Shown in pieces: positions 1-6,071 of a stretch of DNA of 10,143 bases; the first letter of the stretch is position 1; each line of letters begins with the position of its first letter. Under the pieces are notes generated by a model. That model did no database searches, had not been told where the DNA came from, and saw nothing but the letters and a program-made list of their open reading frames with translations. Position numbers and translations under genes: made by a program. The DNA comes from Chloroflexota bacterium (GTDB taxonomy: Bacteria > Chloroflexota > Dehalococcoidia > UBA3495), in NCBI GenBank assembly GCA_002716645.1, contig PBBR01000018.1, positions 11,663 through 21,805 on the forward strand, given 5' to 3'.

Positions 1-1
1 T

Positions 2-124
2 GTTTGTGATGTTAATCTGACGAGTCTCCAAGATAATAGAATTTTGGTAATAGTAGAAAAAACTAGCTTAAGCCCAGTTCGTTATCCTAGGAAGGCCGGT
101 TTGGCAAAGAAGTCGCCTATATAG
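2..124 (+). CDS. rsmG: RsmG (GidB) 16S rRNA methyltransferase, C-terminal fragment
   Basis: This is a 5'-truncated reading frame of 40 codons that enters from the window edge and stops at TAG 122-124. The visible residues include RILVIVEKTS, then PVRYPRKAG, then LAKKSPI at the very end. That matches the C-terminus of RsmG, where a final beta strand (xLxVxEK) is followed by a conserved YPRxxGxPxKxPL tail. RsmG is a SAM-dependent methyltransferase that makes m7G in the 530 loop of 16S rRNA (G527 in E. coli numbering). The SAM-binding part lies outside the window, so activity cannot be judged. No hairpin terminator is visible after the stop. It is a housekeeping gene and marks the boundary with the catabolic genes to its right. 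Recognition rests on about 30 aligned-looking residues, so it is good but not absolute. Confidence 0.85.
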   Translation, partial: VCDVNLTSLQDNRILVIVEKTSLSPVRYPRKAGLAKKSPI

Positions 125-155
125 TTAAAGTACCCCCAAAGTCATAATGCATATA

Positions 156-184
156 TTGATAGCTGAGTATTACGACAGTATGAT
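156..184 (+). promoter_or_regulatory. Sigma70-type promoter for the SDR-LLM-esterase set
   Basis: A -35 box TTGATA (156-161) and a -10 box TATGAT (179-184) are separated by exactly 17 nt; each box matches five of six consensus bases. The predicted start is near 191, giving a leader of roughly 47 nt before the ATG at 238. It lies just after the rsmG stop, so the three plus-strand genes that follow can be transcribed separately from rsmG. This is a sequence-only prediction. Confidence 0.6.
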
Positions 185-237
185 TGCTCAAGCTACATCC
201 CCAGAATTTATGTTGGATATTTGTAGGAGCCTGATTT

Positions 238-1179
238 ATGTCTGTAATGGTGACTGGCGGCACGGGATTTATTGGAAATCGGATTATTAGGAAACTCTTG
301 GAAAAAGGCGAAGAAGTTGTTTGTTTTGATCTCGCCCCTCCAAGGGAAAACCTTCAACCCTTTCTGGATCGTATCAAGATATACCGAGGTGATGTGACTC
401 AGATACCCCACCTTTTAGAGGCCATAAATTTTCATGATGTAGATCGAATTATACATATGGCAGCTCTTCTTCCCCCAGATACTGAAGATCGCCCTCATTT
501 CGGGATGCAAGTTAACATACAGGGCACTAATAACGTTTTTGAAGTTGGTCGTTGGACTAATATGAAAAGGATAGTCTACGCAAGTTCCATTGCTGTTTAT
601 GGTGTTCAAGAAACTTTTGGTGATAGGTTAATAAATGAAGATGACTTATCAGCGCCTATAAATATGTATGGAATGACCAAGGCTGCCAATGATTTCGCGG
701 CGGCTAAATACAGAAGCAATTTTGACATGGATATCCGTGGTGTAAGAATATGCACGGTTTTTGGTCACGGTAGAATAACAGGCATGACCGGAATGATAGG
801 TGGATTATTAATGTCATTACCAGCTATCGGAAAGTCTGTCGAAATGGATTTTGATCCAGAGGAACCTTCCCCAATGATACATGCAGAGGATGCCGCTGAG
901 ATATTTGTTCAAGTTGCTTTGGCCGATAAGTTAAATCATCCTGTTTATATAAGCGGTGGGCATCTAGCTACGATACGGGAAATGGCAGACTTGGTGAAAA
1001 GCATAATACCGGATGCCCAGATAACTATGGGCAACCGCCCTGTGCCACACGTATATAAGGTCGATCACAGCCGCATGTTAGCGGACATTGGATATGAAAT
1101 GCCTCCTTTGCGGGCAAGGGTATTAGAGCATATCAATGATGCCCGCATAGAAGCGGGCATGAAACCTATCCAAGATTGA
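238..1179 (+). CDS. NAD(P)-dependent epimerase/dehydratase, extended SDR family
   Basis: The 313-residue protein is a cytoplasmic extended short-chain dehydrogenase/reductase. The N-terminal Rossmann motif TGGTGFIG is at 6-13 (GxxGxxG). An acidic D31 ends beta strand 2, which favours NAD over NADP. GDV is at 51-53 and HMAA at 73-76. The catalytic set is present: S116/S117 in YASS, and Y144 with K148 in YGMTK. Length fits the roughly 310-residue family. The C-terminal third (for example SPMIHAEDAA at 211-220) has the HxxDxA element typical of the NAD-epimerase substrate domain. The family includes sugar epimerases and dehydratases as well as 3-beta-hydroxysteroid-type dehydrogenases, and the sequence alone does not choose between them. 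Neighbouring oxidoreductases and an esterase favour a catabolic alcohol/ketone role over cell-wall sugar synthesis (inference). The start is supported by TAGGAG (224-229), 8 nt before the ATG. Confidence 0.85.
   Translation: MSVMVTGGTGFIGNRIIRKLLEKGEEVVCFDLAPPRENLQPFLDRIKIYRGDVTQIPHLLEAINFHDVDRIIHMAALLPPDTEDRPHFGMQVNIQGTNNVFEVGRWTNMKRIVYASSIAVYGVQETFGDRLINEDDLSAPINMYGMTKAANDFAAAKYRSNFDMDIRGVRICTVFGHGRITGMTGMIGGLLMSLPAIGKSVEMDFDPEEPSPMIHAEDAAEIFVQVALADKLNHPVYISGGHLATIREMADLVKSIIPDAQITMGNRPVPHVYKVDHSRMLADIGYEMPPLRARVLEHINDARIEAGMKPIQD
1139..1160 (+). other. GC-rich inverted repeat inside the 3' end of the SDR gene
   Basis: Arms ATGCCCGC (1139-1146) and GCGGGCAT (1153-1160) form a perfect 8-bp stem with a 6-nt loop. 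The element lies within codons for the last dozen or so residues. No T-tract follows, so it is not an ordinary intrinsic terminator. It could slow or stabilise the mRNA 3' end between the SDR and LLM genes, or be chance. Confidence 0.4.
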
Positions 1180-1213
1180 TTCTGATACGTTTAGTAGTAT
1201 AGTCAGATGTATG

Positions 1214-1236
1214 CCCTAAAAGATTCTTAGGGAGGG
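1214..1236 (+). promoter_or_regulatory. Strong RBS partly enclosed in a small hairpin
   Basis: The Shine-Dalgarno stretch GGGAGGG (1230-1236) lies 4 nt before the ATG at 1241 and fixes that start. Its first three G residues also pair in a 6-bp stem: CCCTAA (1214-1219) with TTAGGG (1227-1232), 7-nt loop. The ribosome site is therefore half in, half out of a weak hairpin. Moderated translation of the LLM gene is possible but unproven. Confidence 0.45.
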
Positions 1237-1240
1237 TCAT

Positions 1241-2167
1241 ATGAGTGTAGCGATAGGATACGTTCCTGGAGCCTTTGGTCAAGGCGGTGATAACCCTGAT
1301 TTTTTGAAGGACTTAGTAGATCTTGGCGATAGGTATGAATATGATTCGATATGGTTAAGTGATCGTATTGTCAGCGACAGTTTTAATCTCGAACCCATAG
1401 TAGCTTTATCAATGATAGCGGCGTACTCGGAACGGATGAAGTTTGGAACGAGTGTCTTGGCGCTGCCATTGCGTAACCCTGTGATATTGGCCAAACAGAT
1501 AGCTACTCTAGATTATTTGTCGAAAGGGAGATTCTTTCCGGCAGTTGGTCTGGGGCAAGAAGATCCTGGGGAGTATGAAGCATGTGGTGTTCCGAAAGGG
1601 GATCGTGGACGTCGTACAGATGAAGCCATTCGCTTGATGCGTATGTTGTGGGAGGAAGACAATGTTACGTATGAAGGTGAATTTTTTACGTGCCATGATG
1701 TGAGTATTACTCCTAAAACCTACCTCAAACCATCTCCCCCTGTCTGGATCGGTGGCAGAAGCATGGCAGCTGCTAGACGCGTAGGTCGTGTAGGGGATGG
1801 TTGGCTTGTATCTAGTGCGACACCACAAGAGGTTAGTCTTGGACGAAATGTGGTCTTCGATACTGCAGATAAAGCCAATAGAGAAATTGAAGAGGACCAT
1901 ATAGGAGTGTTGCTGGGATTTTATATTTCTGATGATTATGAAAATGCGGTTAATACATCTCATCAATTTGTCACGCGTCATCGGCCAGATATGCCTTTCA
2001 CGGAATTTACAGCCTTGGGTACTGTGGAACAAATTGCTGAGATGATTCAAAAATATATCGACGCCGGTGGATTTAAGTTCGCTGTACGTCCGCTTTGTTC
2101 TGGTACTGAATCTATGGAGCAGTTGGAGAGGATGGGAGAAGAGATTCTGCCATTGTTTCATAAATGA
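1241..2167 (+). CDS. LLM class flavin-dependent oxidoreductase (F420- or FMN-type)
   Basis: The 308-residue protein has the luciferase-like TIM-barrel fold. Visible family elements are YDSIWLSDR (34-42), the stretch 69-97 with NPVILAKQ and LDYLSKGR, GLGQEDPGEYEACG (103-116), a RGRRTDEAI helix (122-130), PPVWIGGRS (166-174) and GRVGDGWL (182-189). The SDR in SIWLSDR, where bacterial luciferases have EHH, and the short length resemble the F420-dependent/actinobacterial-type branch (TIGR03619-like), so the cofactor may be F420H2 or FMNH2. Members act as monooxygenases or reductases on diverse organic substrates, using reduced flavin supplied by a separate reductase; none is encoded here. It sits 61 bp after the SDR and 60 bp before the esterase on the same strand, so co-transcription is likely. 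A minus-strand reading frame of 217 codons across it is a shadow. Substrate unknown. Confidence 0.88.
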   Translation: MSVAIGYVPGAFGQGGDNPDFLKDLVDLGDRYEYDSIWLSDRIVSDSFNLEPIVALSMIAAYSERMKFGTSVLALPLRNPVILAKQIATLDYLSKGRFFPAVGLGQEDPGEYEACGVPKGDRGRRTDEAIRLMRMLWEEDNVTYEGEFFTCHDVSITPKTYLKPSPPVWIGGRSMAAARRVGRVGDGWLVSSATPQEVSLGRNVVFDTADKANREIEEDHIGVLLGFYISDDYENAVNTSHQFVTRHRPDMPFTEFTALGTVEQIAEMIQKYIDAGGFKFAVRPLCSGTESMEQLERMGEEILPLFHK

Positions 2168-2227
2168 GGCTCTGTGCAGCCGAATGTGAGTTAGTGCTCA
2201 TTAAAAATGGCAACAGCGAGTTTTTAA

Positions 2228-3334
2228 TTGGTTGATAAATCGCTTATACGAAATAATATTTCATCTGATAGGGTAGAAAACTTAGCAGATTTATTTTATG
2301 GCCAAATTGAGAAAGGGTTTCACCCTGGAGCTGCCCTAGCTGTTTATTACCAAGGAAGTCTAGTTGTAGATTTATATGGTGGCCTTGCTGATCGGGAGTC
2401 TGGCAAGCAGGTGTCTTCTGATACTATGTTTATTTTGTATTCCTGCACTAAGCCACTGACCGCTGCATGCATATATATCCTGTGGGAACGTGGCCTATTA
2501 CAGTGGGATGAGCCCGTTGCTACTTATTGGCCTGAATTTTCTAAGAATGGTAAGGAAGAAATAACTATACGACATGTTCTTACCCATCAGGGAGGATTTC
2601 CGCAAACACCTTCATCTCTTACCTGGAATAAATGGGAAGACTGGGATTTCGTTACGAGAGTTATATCTGGGGTGACGCCGCAATATAAACCTGGTGAAGT
2701 GATGGCATATCATCCACGTAATTATGGCTGGGTTCTTGGAGAGGTCATACGGCGAGTTGATGGTAGACCTATAGATCAGTTCATGTCTGAAGAAATCTTT
2801 CTTCCATTGGGAATGACGGATAGCTATCTCGGGTTACCAAGAGGCCTGGGGGATAGAGTTTCCCGTGTACACGCTATGGAGGATTGTGATAGGGCTGGTG
2901 CGATTCCTATTTACAATCAACCGGAAGTTCATCGTTCCGTCCAGCCTTCTGGTGGAGGTATATCTACAGCACGAGATATAGCCAGATTTTATTCTGTGTT
3001 GAATGCAAATGGTTCTTTTGAGGGTGTAAATTTATTGTCGCCTGAGACCATATCCGAAGTGACACGCATTCACGCGGAGGGTACTGATAAGTCTCTTGGT
3101 GGATATCGGAGGCGAGGGTTAGGGTTAGTGATTGGCGATTCGAGAATGGGTTGCACGGGACAACCTGATGAGAGTAGTTTTGGACATGCGGGGGCAGGTA
3201 CATCAGTGGCTTGGGCGGACCCAGTGTCCGGATTGTCATGTGCTTTTATAACTAACGGCTTTAGATCGGAGAAGACCAATGTGCCTCGTCTCGGTTCAAT
3301 AAGTAAATCTGTACGAAGCTTATCAACGACTTAA
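2228..3334 (+). CDS. Beta-lactamase-family serine hydrolase (family VIII esterase-like)
   Basis: The 368-residue protein has the class C beta-lactamase/DD-peptidase fold used by family VIII esterases (EstB type). The nucleophile motif SxxK is S72-C-T-K75. HVLTHQGG follows at 116-123. The tyrosine motif appears as Y161-H-P in AYHPRNYGW, close to the YHA form of this esterase group rather than the YxN of true beta-lactamases. The third motif is H320-A-G in FGHAGAG, where beta-lactamases have KTG. There is no signal peptide, so it is probably cytoplasmic and hydrolyses esters, not antibiotics. The start is awkward: TTG at 2228 directly follows an in-frame TAA (2225-2227), with only a weak GCGAG (2216-2220) ahead. 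No other good start fits the domain. The last seven residues (SVRSLSTT) look unlike the family end; see findings. The fold is certain; the exact ends are not. Confidence 0.82.
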   Translation: MVDKSLIRNNISSDRVENLADLFYGQIEKGFHPGAALAVYYQGSLVVDLYGGLADRESGKQVSSDTMFILYSCTKPLTAACIYILWERGLLQWDEPVATYWPEFSKNGKEEITIRHVLTHQGGFPQTPSSLTWNKWEDWDFVTRVISGVTPQYKPGEVMAYHPRNYGWVLGEVIRRVDGRPIDQFMSEEIFLPLGMTDSYLGLPRGLGDRVSRVHAMEDCDRAGAIPIYNQPEVHRSVQPSGGGISTARDIARFYSVLNANGSFEGVNLLSPETISEVTRIHAEGTDKSLGGYRRRGLGLVIGDSRMGCTGQPDESSFGHAGAGTSVAWADPVSGLSCAFITNGFRSEKTNVPRLGSISKSVRSLSTT

Positions 3335-3377
3335 AGGATCAGTGATCTTACTCCGAAAACTATTTGTGTGGGCTAGT

Positions 3378-4463
3378 TTAGTCAAAGGTTATTACACTTC
3401 TAGCGACATTTCCCGATTTCATATCTGCAAATGCCTGGTTTAATTGATCTAACTTCAGGTGCTGGGATACTAATTCGTCCAATTTCAATCTGCCTTGCTT
3501 ATAAAACTCAATATATTTCGGCATGTCGGTACGAAATCTATTTGATCCCATTGAGCTACCTTGTATCTTGCGTTCACGCCTTAGGAAACTACCTGCATCG
3601 ATCTCTATTTTTGTCCCCTCAGGTATCATCCCGATGATCGTAGCGGTCCCGGCCGGTCTCAACATCTCATAACATTGTTCTGCTGTCTCTTTCAATCCAA
3701 TTGCTTCAAATGAATAATCTACCCCTCCATCCGTCATATCTATGACCTTTTGTACAACATCGCCAGTGGAAGCGTCTACGACTTCTGTTGCGCCGAATTG
3801 AGTTGCTAGGCTTAATTTGCTTTCAACCGTATCGATAGCAATTATGCGTAGCGCCCCTGCTAATACTGCTCCTTGTATGCAGTTAAGGCCGACTCCACCA
3901 CAGCCAACGACTGCCACAGTACTTCCAGGCTCCACTTTTGCAGTATTCATTGCAGCGCCCAAGCCTGTCGTTGCGCCGCATCCGATAAGGGCCAACCTAT
4001 CAAAGGGTACATCATTGTCCACTTTGACTAGCGAATGCTCGTGGACCAGCATCGACTCCGCATATGTCCCTAACTGCGCAAATTGTGTAATGGCTTCACC
4101 GTGTTGACTTAATCGAGGTGGTTCATCTGGTCCGCGGACAACATCTGTTCTAGTACATAGATGAGGTTGACCTCGTAAGCAGTATTCACAGTGTCCGCAG
4201 AATACTGAGAGGCATAAAATGACAGAATCACCGGGCTGGACATAAGTTACTAGATTGCCGACTGACTCAACTGTCCCTGCTGCTTCGTGCCCTAGAACTG
4301 CTGGCATTCTGATACGATATTTTCCCTCCACGAAGTGTAAATCACTGTGGCAAACTCCTGTTGCTCGCGTCCTAACCAGCACTTCATTTGGACCTGGATT
4401 ATCAATAGAAACCTCTTCCACTTCTAAATGCTTGTTAATTTCCCGTAAAACTGCTGCTTTCAT
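3378..4463 (-). CDS. Zinc-dependent alcohol dehydrogenase (MDR superfamily)
   Basis: The 361-residue protein is a medium-chain zinc alcohol dehydrogenase. Catalytic zinc ligands are C38 (GVCHSD), H59-E60 (GHEAAG) and C162 (IGCGATTG). The structural zinc lobe has four cysteines, C89, C92, C95 and C103, in FCGHCEYC...HLC. The Rossmann motif GCGGVG is at 187-192, with D211 ending the next strand, which indicates NAD. These features place it with the long class III-like/NDMA-dependent branch that oxidises primary alcohols or glutathione/mycothiol adducts of formaldehyde; the true substrate is not readable. AAGGAG lies 11 nt before the ATG. It is 66 bp downstream of a minus-strand LLM gene and probably shares its transcript. 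Its stop is only 43 bp from the convergent esterase stop, with no clear terminator between. All key residues are intact. Confidence 0.9.
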   Translation of the reverse strand: MKAAVLREINKHLEVEEVSIDNPGPNEVLVRTRATGVCHSDLHFVEGKYRIRMPAVLGHEAAGTVESVGNLVTYVQPGDSVILCLSVFCGHCEYCLRGQPHLCTRTDVVRGPDEPPRLSQHGEAITQFAQLGTYAESMLVHEHSLVKVDNDVPFDRLALIGCGATTGLGAAMNTAKVEPGSTVAVVGCGGVGLNCIQGAVLAGALRIIAIDTVESKLSLATQFGATEVVDASTGDVVQKVIDMTDGGVDYSFEAIGLKETAEQCYEMLRPAGTATIIGMIPEGTKIEIDAGSFLRRERKIQGSSMGSNRFRTDMPKYIEFYKQGRLKLDELVSQHLKLDQLNQAFADMKSGNVARSVITFD

Positions 4464-4529
4464 TAAACAATACGCTCCTTTCTACATTGTTCGGAGTTTA
4501 AATATACAGTTGTCTGACTACTCTGCTGA

Positions 4530-5696
4530 TTATTGGGGCGTGAATTTCGGGAGAACGTCTTGCCCGAACCATTCTAATTGCTCAAGAGTCGCTTTTAACG
4601 GCATCCCCATATTTGTTACGCCGATGTTGATTTCGTCTAAGCCAGGATATCTATCTTGAACCTCTTGTATTTGTTCTATGACTCGATCCGGTGGCCCGCA
4701 AAACCAAGAGCCACTTTTAACCGCATCTTCTATAGTGGGGAATTTAGCTAAAGGAGCCTTGGCAGGATCTGTTAGGTCTTGTAATTGCTGATCCGTTAAA
4801 CCCGGAATAAATCCTAATGGCCCGAACATTTTGATTCGCTCCTCTACCCATGCTCTGGCTTGATTGATTGCCTCGGCCTCTGTATCAGCCAATTGTACCG
4901 AAAAGCCTATAATTAAATCGCCACCAAGTTCTGTTTCTTTTCCATGTCTGGCTAGTGCTTCTTGCCATCGTTTAACTACCTCATCACTGGCTCCACCAGT
5001 AGCAGCCCCGCCTCCTATCATGCCTTTTATTCCATGTTTAGCCATAAAATCTAGAGACCTAGTGCTTCCGCTAACTATTGGTTGCCAGCATTCAACAGGT
5101 AGATTAGCGGGTTTTGGAACCAGGGATATGTTTTCTAGTTCGTAGCCACGATATGGTACTTGCGGAGGTATATTGTAATATTTTCCTTTATGAGAGAAGG
5201 CCCTTTCATTAAATGCTTTGAATATTATTTCTATTTGCTCTTCAAATATTTCTCGATTAGCATCTTGGTCTAATATAGGGGATCCAACCGTTTCTACCTC
5301 TCTAGTATGGTATCCTCTGCCGACTCCAAATCTTACGCGCCCATTCGTCAATATGTCTGCGGTTGCGTAGTCTTCTGCCAGTCTCAACGGGTGCCACATT
5401 GGGGATATGTTAAATCCGCATCCGAATCTTATTTTCTTTGTCAGGTGGGCTAGATGTGTAAATAGCATCATCAGATTTGGTATACATTCATATCCTTCCC
5501 GTTGGAAATGATGTTCTGCTGCCCAGAAGGTGCTGTACCCGTACTTGTCCATACAGGTGGCCATAGCTTCGCATTTATCAAATACTGAGGCGAGGTCCTT
5601 ATCTGGTAGCCAACGTTCGTTGGCAGGAGTTCCTGCGAATCCAATTTCGGGCAAATCTACATTCCCTGCGAATAAACTGCCAATTTTAGTAATCAT
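4530..5696 (-). CDS. LLM class flavin-dependent monooxygenase
   Basis: The 388-residue protein is a bacterial-luciferase-type TIM barrel. Diagnostic elements are FWAAEHHF (57-64), HPLRLAEDYATADILTNGR (102-120), then FGVGRGYHTREVE (123-135), a GPPDRVIEQI segment (334-343) and a C-terminal MGMPLKATLEQLE helix region (363-375). The EHH and GVGRGY motifs match the FMN-using LLM branch, which includes alkanal, alkane-sulfonate and type II Baeyer-Villiger monooxygenases. It differs clearly from the shorter LLM at 1241-2167 and is closer in motif style to the one at 8975-10027, but longer, with a Gly/Ala-rich loop at 228-236. AGGA lies 4 nt before the ATG. It is the first gene of a minus-strand pair with the zinc alcohol dehydrogenase, which suggests that dehydrogenase acts on its product (inference). 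An inverted repeat 63 bp upstream may regulate it. Confidence 0.9.
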   Translation of the reverse strand: MITKIGSLFAGNVDLPEIGFAGTPANERWLPDKDLASVFDKCEAMATCMDKYGYSTFWAAEHHFQREGYECIPNLMMLFTHLAHLTKKIRFGCGFNISPMWHPLRLAEDYATADILTNGRVRFGVGRGYHTREVETVGSPILDQDANREIFEEQIEIIFKAFNERAFSHKGKYYNIPPQVPYRGYELENISLVPKPANLPVECWQPIVSGSTRSLDFMAKHGIKGMIGGGAATGGASDEVVKRWQEALARHGKETELGGDLIIGFSVQLADTEAEAINQARAWVEERIKMFGPLGFIPGLTDQQLQDLTDPAKAPLAKFPTIEDAVKSGSWFCGPPDRVIEQIQEVQDRYPGLDEINIGVTNMGMPLKATLEQLEWFGQDVLPKFTPQ

Positions 5697-5758
5697 ATTT
5701 TCCTGCCTGTTTATGCGGAGTTGTCTTCAAAAATTTGCGCTAATAATACACGATAATT

Positions 5759-5780
5759 CTAGGTAATGCTTTTTACCTAG
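5759..5780. promoter_or_regulatory. Operator-like inverted repeat upstream of the minus-strand LLM gene
   Basis: Arms CTAGGTAA (5759-5766) and TTACCTAG (5773-5780) are perfect reverse complements separated by 6 nt, giving a 22-bp dyad of the size bound by a dimeric regulator. It lies 63-84 bp upstream of the minus-strand start codon, where a promoter is expected, and its minus-strand inner half overlaps TAGAAT, a possible -10. No T-tract follows on the plus strand and none suits a terminator on the minus strand. The cognate regulator is not in the window. Confidence 0.5.
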
Positions 5781-5982
5781 GGGTTGATAAATTGGTACGG
5801 CTACTGTAGTGCTTAAGGGGACGTATACGTTATGCTTAAAATGACAAAAACATCAAGATTTGTCTTGAGATATTTGCAGCAGTATTTGTTTTTGGAATAC
5901 TGCATTGCCAAAGTTATTTCAGATTCCCAACATCACGTTTAATACCGCTTGAAATTGGGTTCTTGTTATGGGATGGTTTTTG

Positions 5983-6011
5983 TTGACAAGATAAATCGTG
6001 CATGATAGGAT
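5983..6011 (+). promoter_or_regulatory. Near-consensus promoter of the solute-binding protein gene
   Basis: A perfect -35 TTGACA (5983-5988) is followed after exactly 17 nt by -10 TAGGAT (6006-6011). A TG at 6003-6004 sits one base before the -10, making it an extended -10 promoter. The predicted transcription start is near 6018, giving a leader of about 54 nt. It is the best promoter in the window and fits strong expression of an uptake lipoprotein. Confidence 0.75.
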
Positions 6012-6019
6012 CACGGCAT

Positions 6020-6039
6020 TCTCGCTCAGAAGGGCGAGA
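6020..6039 (+). other. 5'-terminal hairpin of the binding-protein mRNA
   Basis: Positions 6020-6027 pair with 6032-6039 in an 8-bp stem (one G-U pair) capped by the tetraloop AGAA. The stem begins within about 2 nt of the predicted transcript start and ends 23 nt before the Shine-Dalgarno sequence. Stems at the extreme 5' end are known to protect mRNAs from 5'-end-dependent decay; that role here is inference. Confidence 0.5.
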
Positions 6040-6071
6040 GGGAGTTGTATACGTTACTTTTAGGAGGACCC

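Larger units (their letters stand above)
5697..6071. other. Divergent intergenic region (375 bp)
   Basis: This stretch separates the minus-strand LLM gene from the plus-strand binding-protein gene. It holds an operator-like inverted repeat (5759-5780), a 10-bp palindrome ACGTATACGT (5821-5830), a near-consensus plus-strand promoter (5983-6011), a 5'-UTR hairpin (6020-6039) and the GGAGG site before 6072. A minus-strand -10-like TAGAAT overlaps the inner half of the inverted repeat, but it lacks a recognisable -35. A 36-codon frame at 5832-5942 is not convincing as a gene. Confidence 0.7.

Noticed and set aside
1508..2161. Minus-strand frame of 217 codons
   Set aside because: It lies wholly opposite a clear LLM oxidoreductase gene and has no recognisable domain.
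3116..3128. Telomere-like GGGTTAGGGTTAG
   Set aside because: Only two units, inside the esterase reading frame where it encodes ordinary residues (RGLGLV); chance.
3335..3377. Possible bidirectional terminator between the convergent esterase and alcohol dehydrogenase genes
   Set aside because: The only dyad, GATCA-G-TGATC, has a 1-nt loop and no T-run, so it cannot form a functional terminator hairpin.
5832..5942. Small plus-strand frame of 36 codons with AAGGGG about 11 nt upstream
   Set aside because: No recognisable motif or signal peptide, no convincing promoter, and it lies in a divergent regulatory region where short open frames are expected by chance.
6045..6071. TTG 27 nt upstream as alternative start of the binding protein
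   Set aside because: No RBS precedes it, and GGAGG at 6063-6067 would fall inside the coding part; the ATG at 6072 gives a standard lipoprotein signal peptide.
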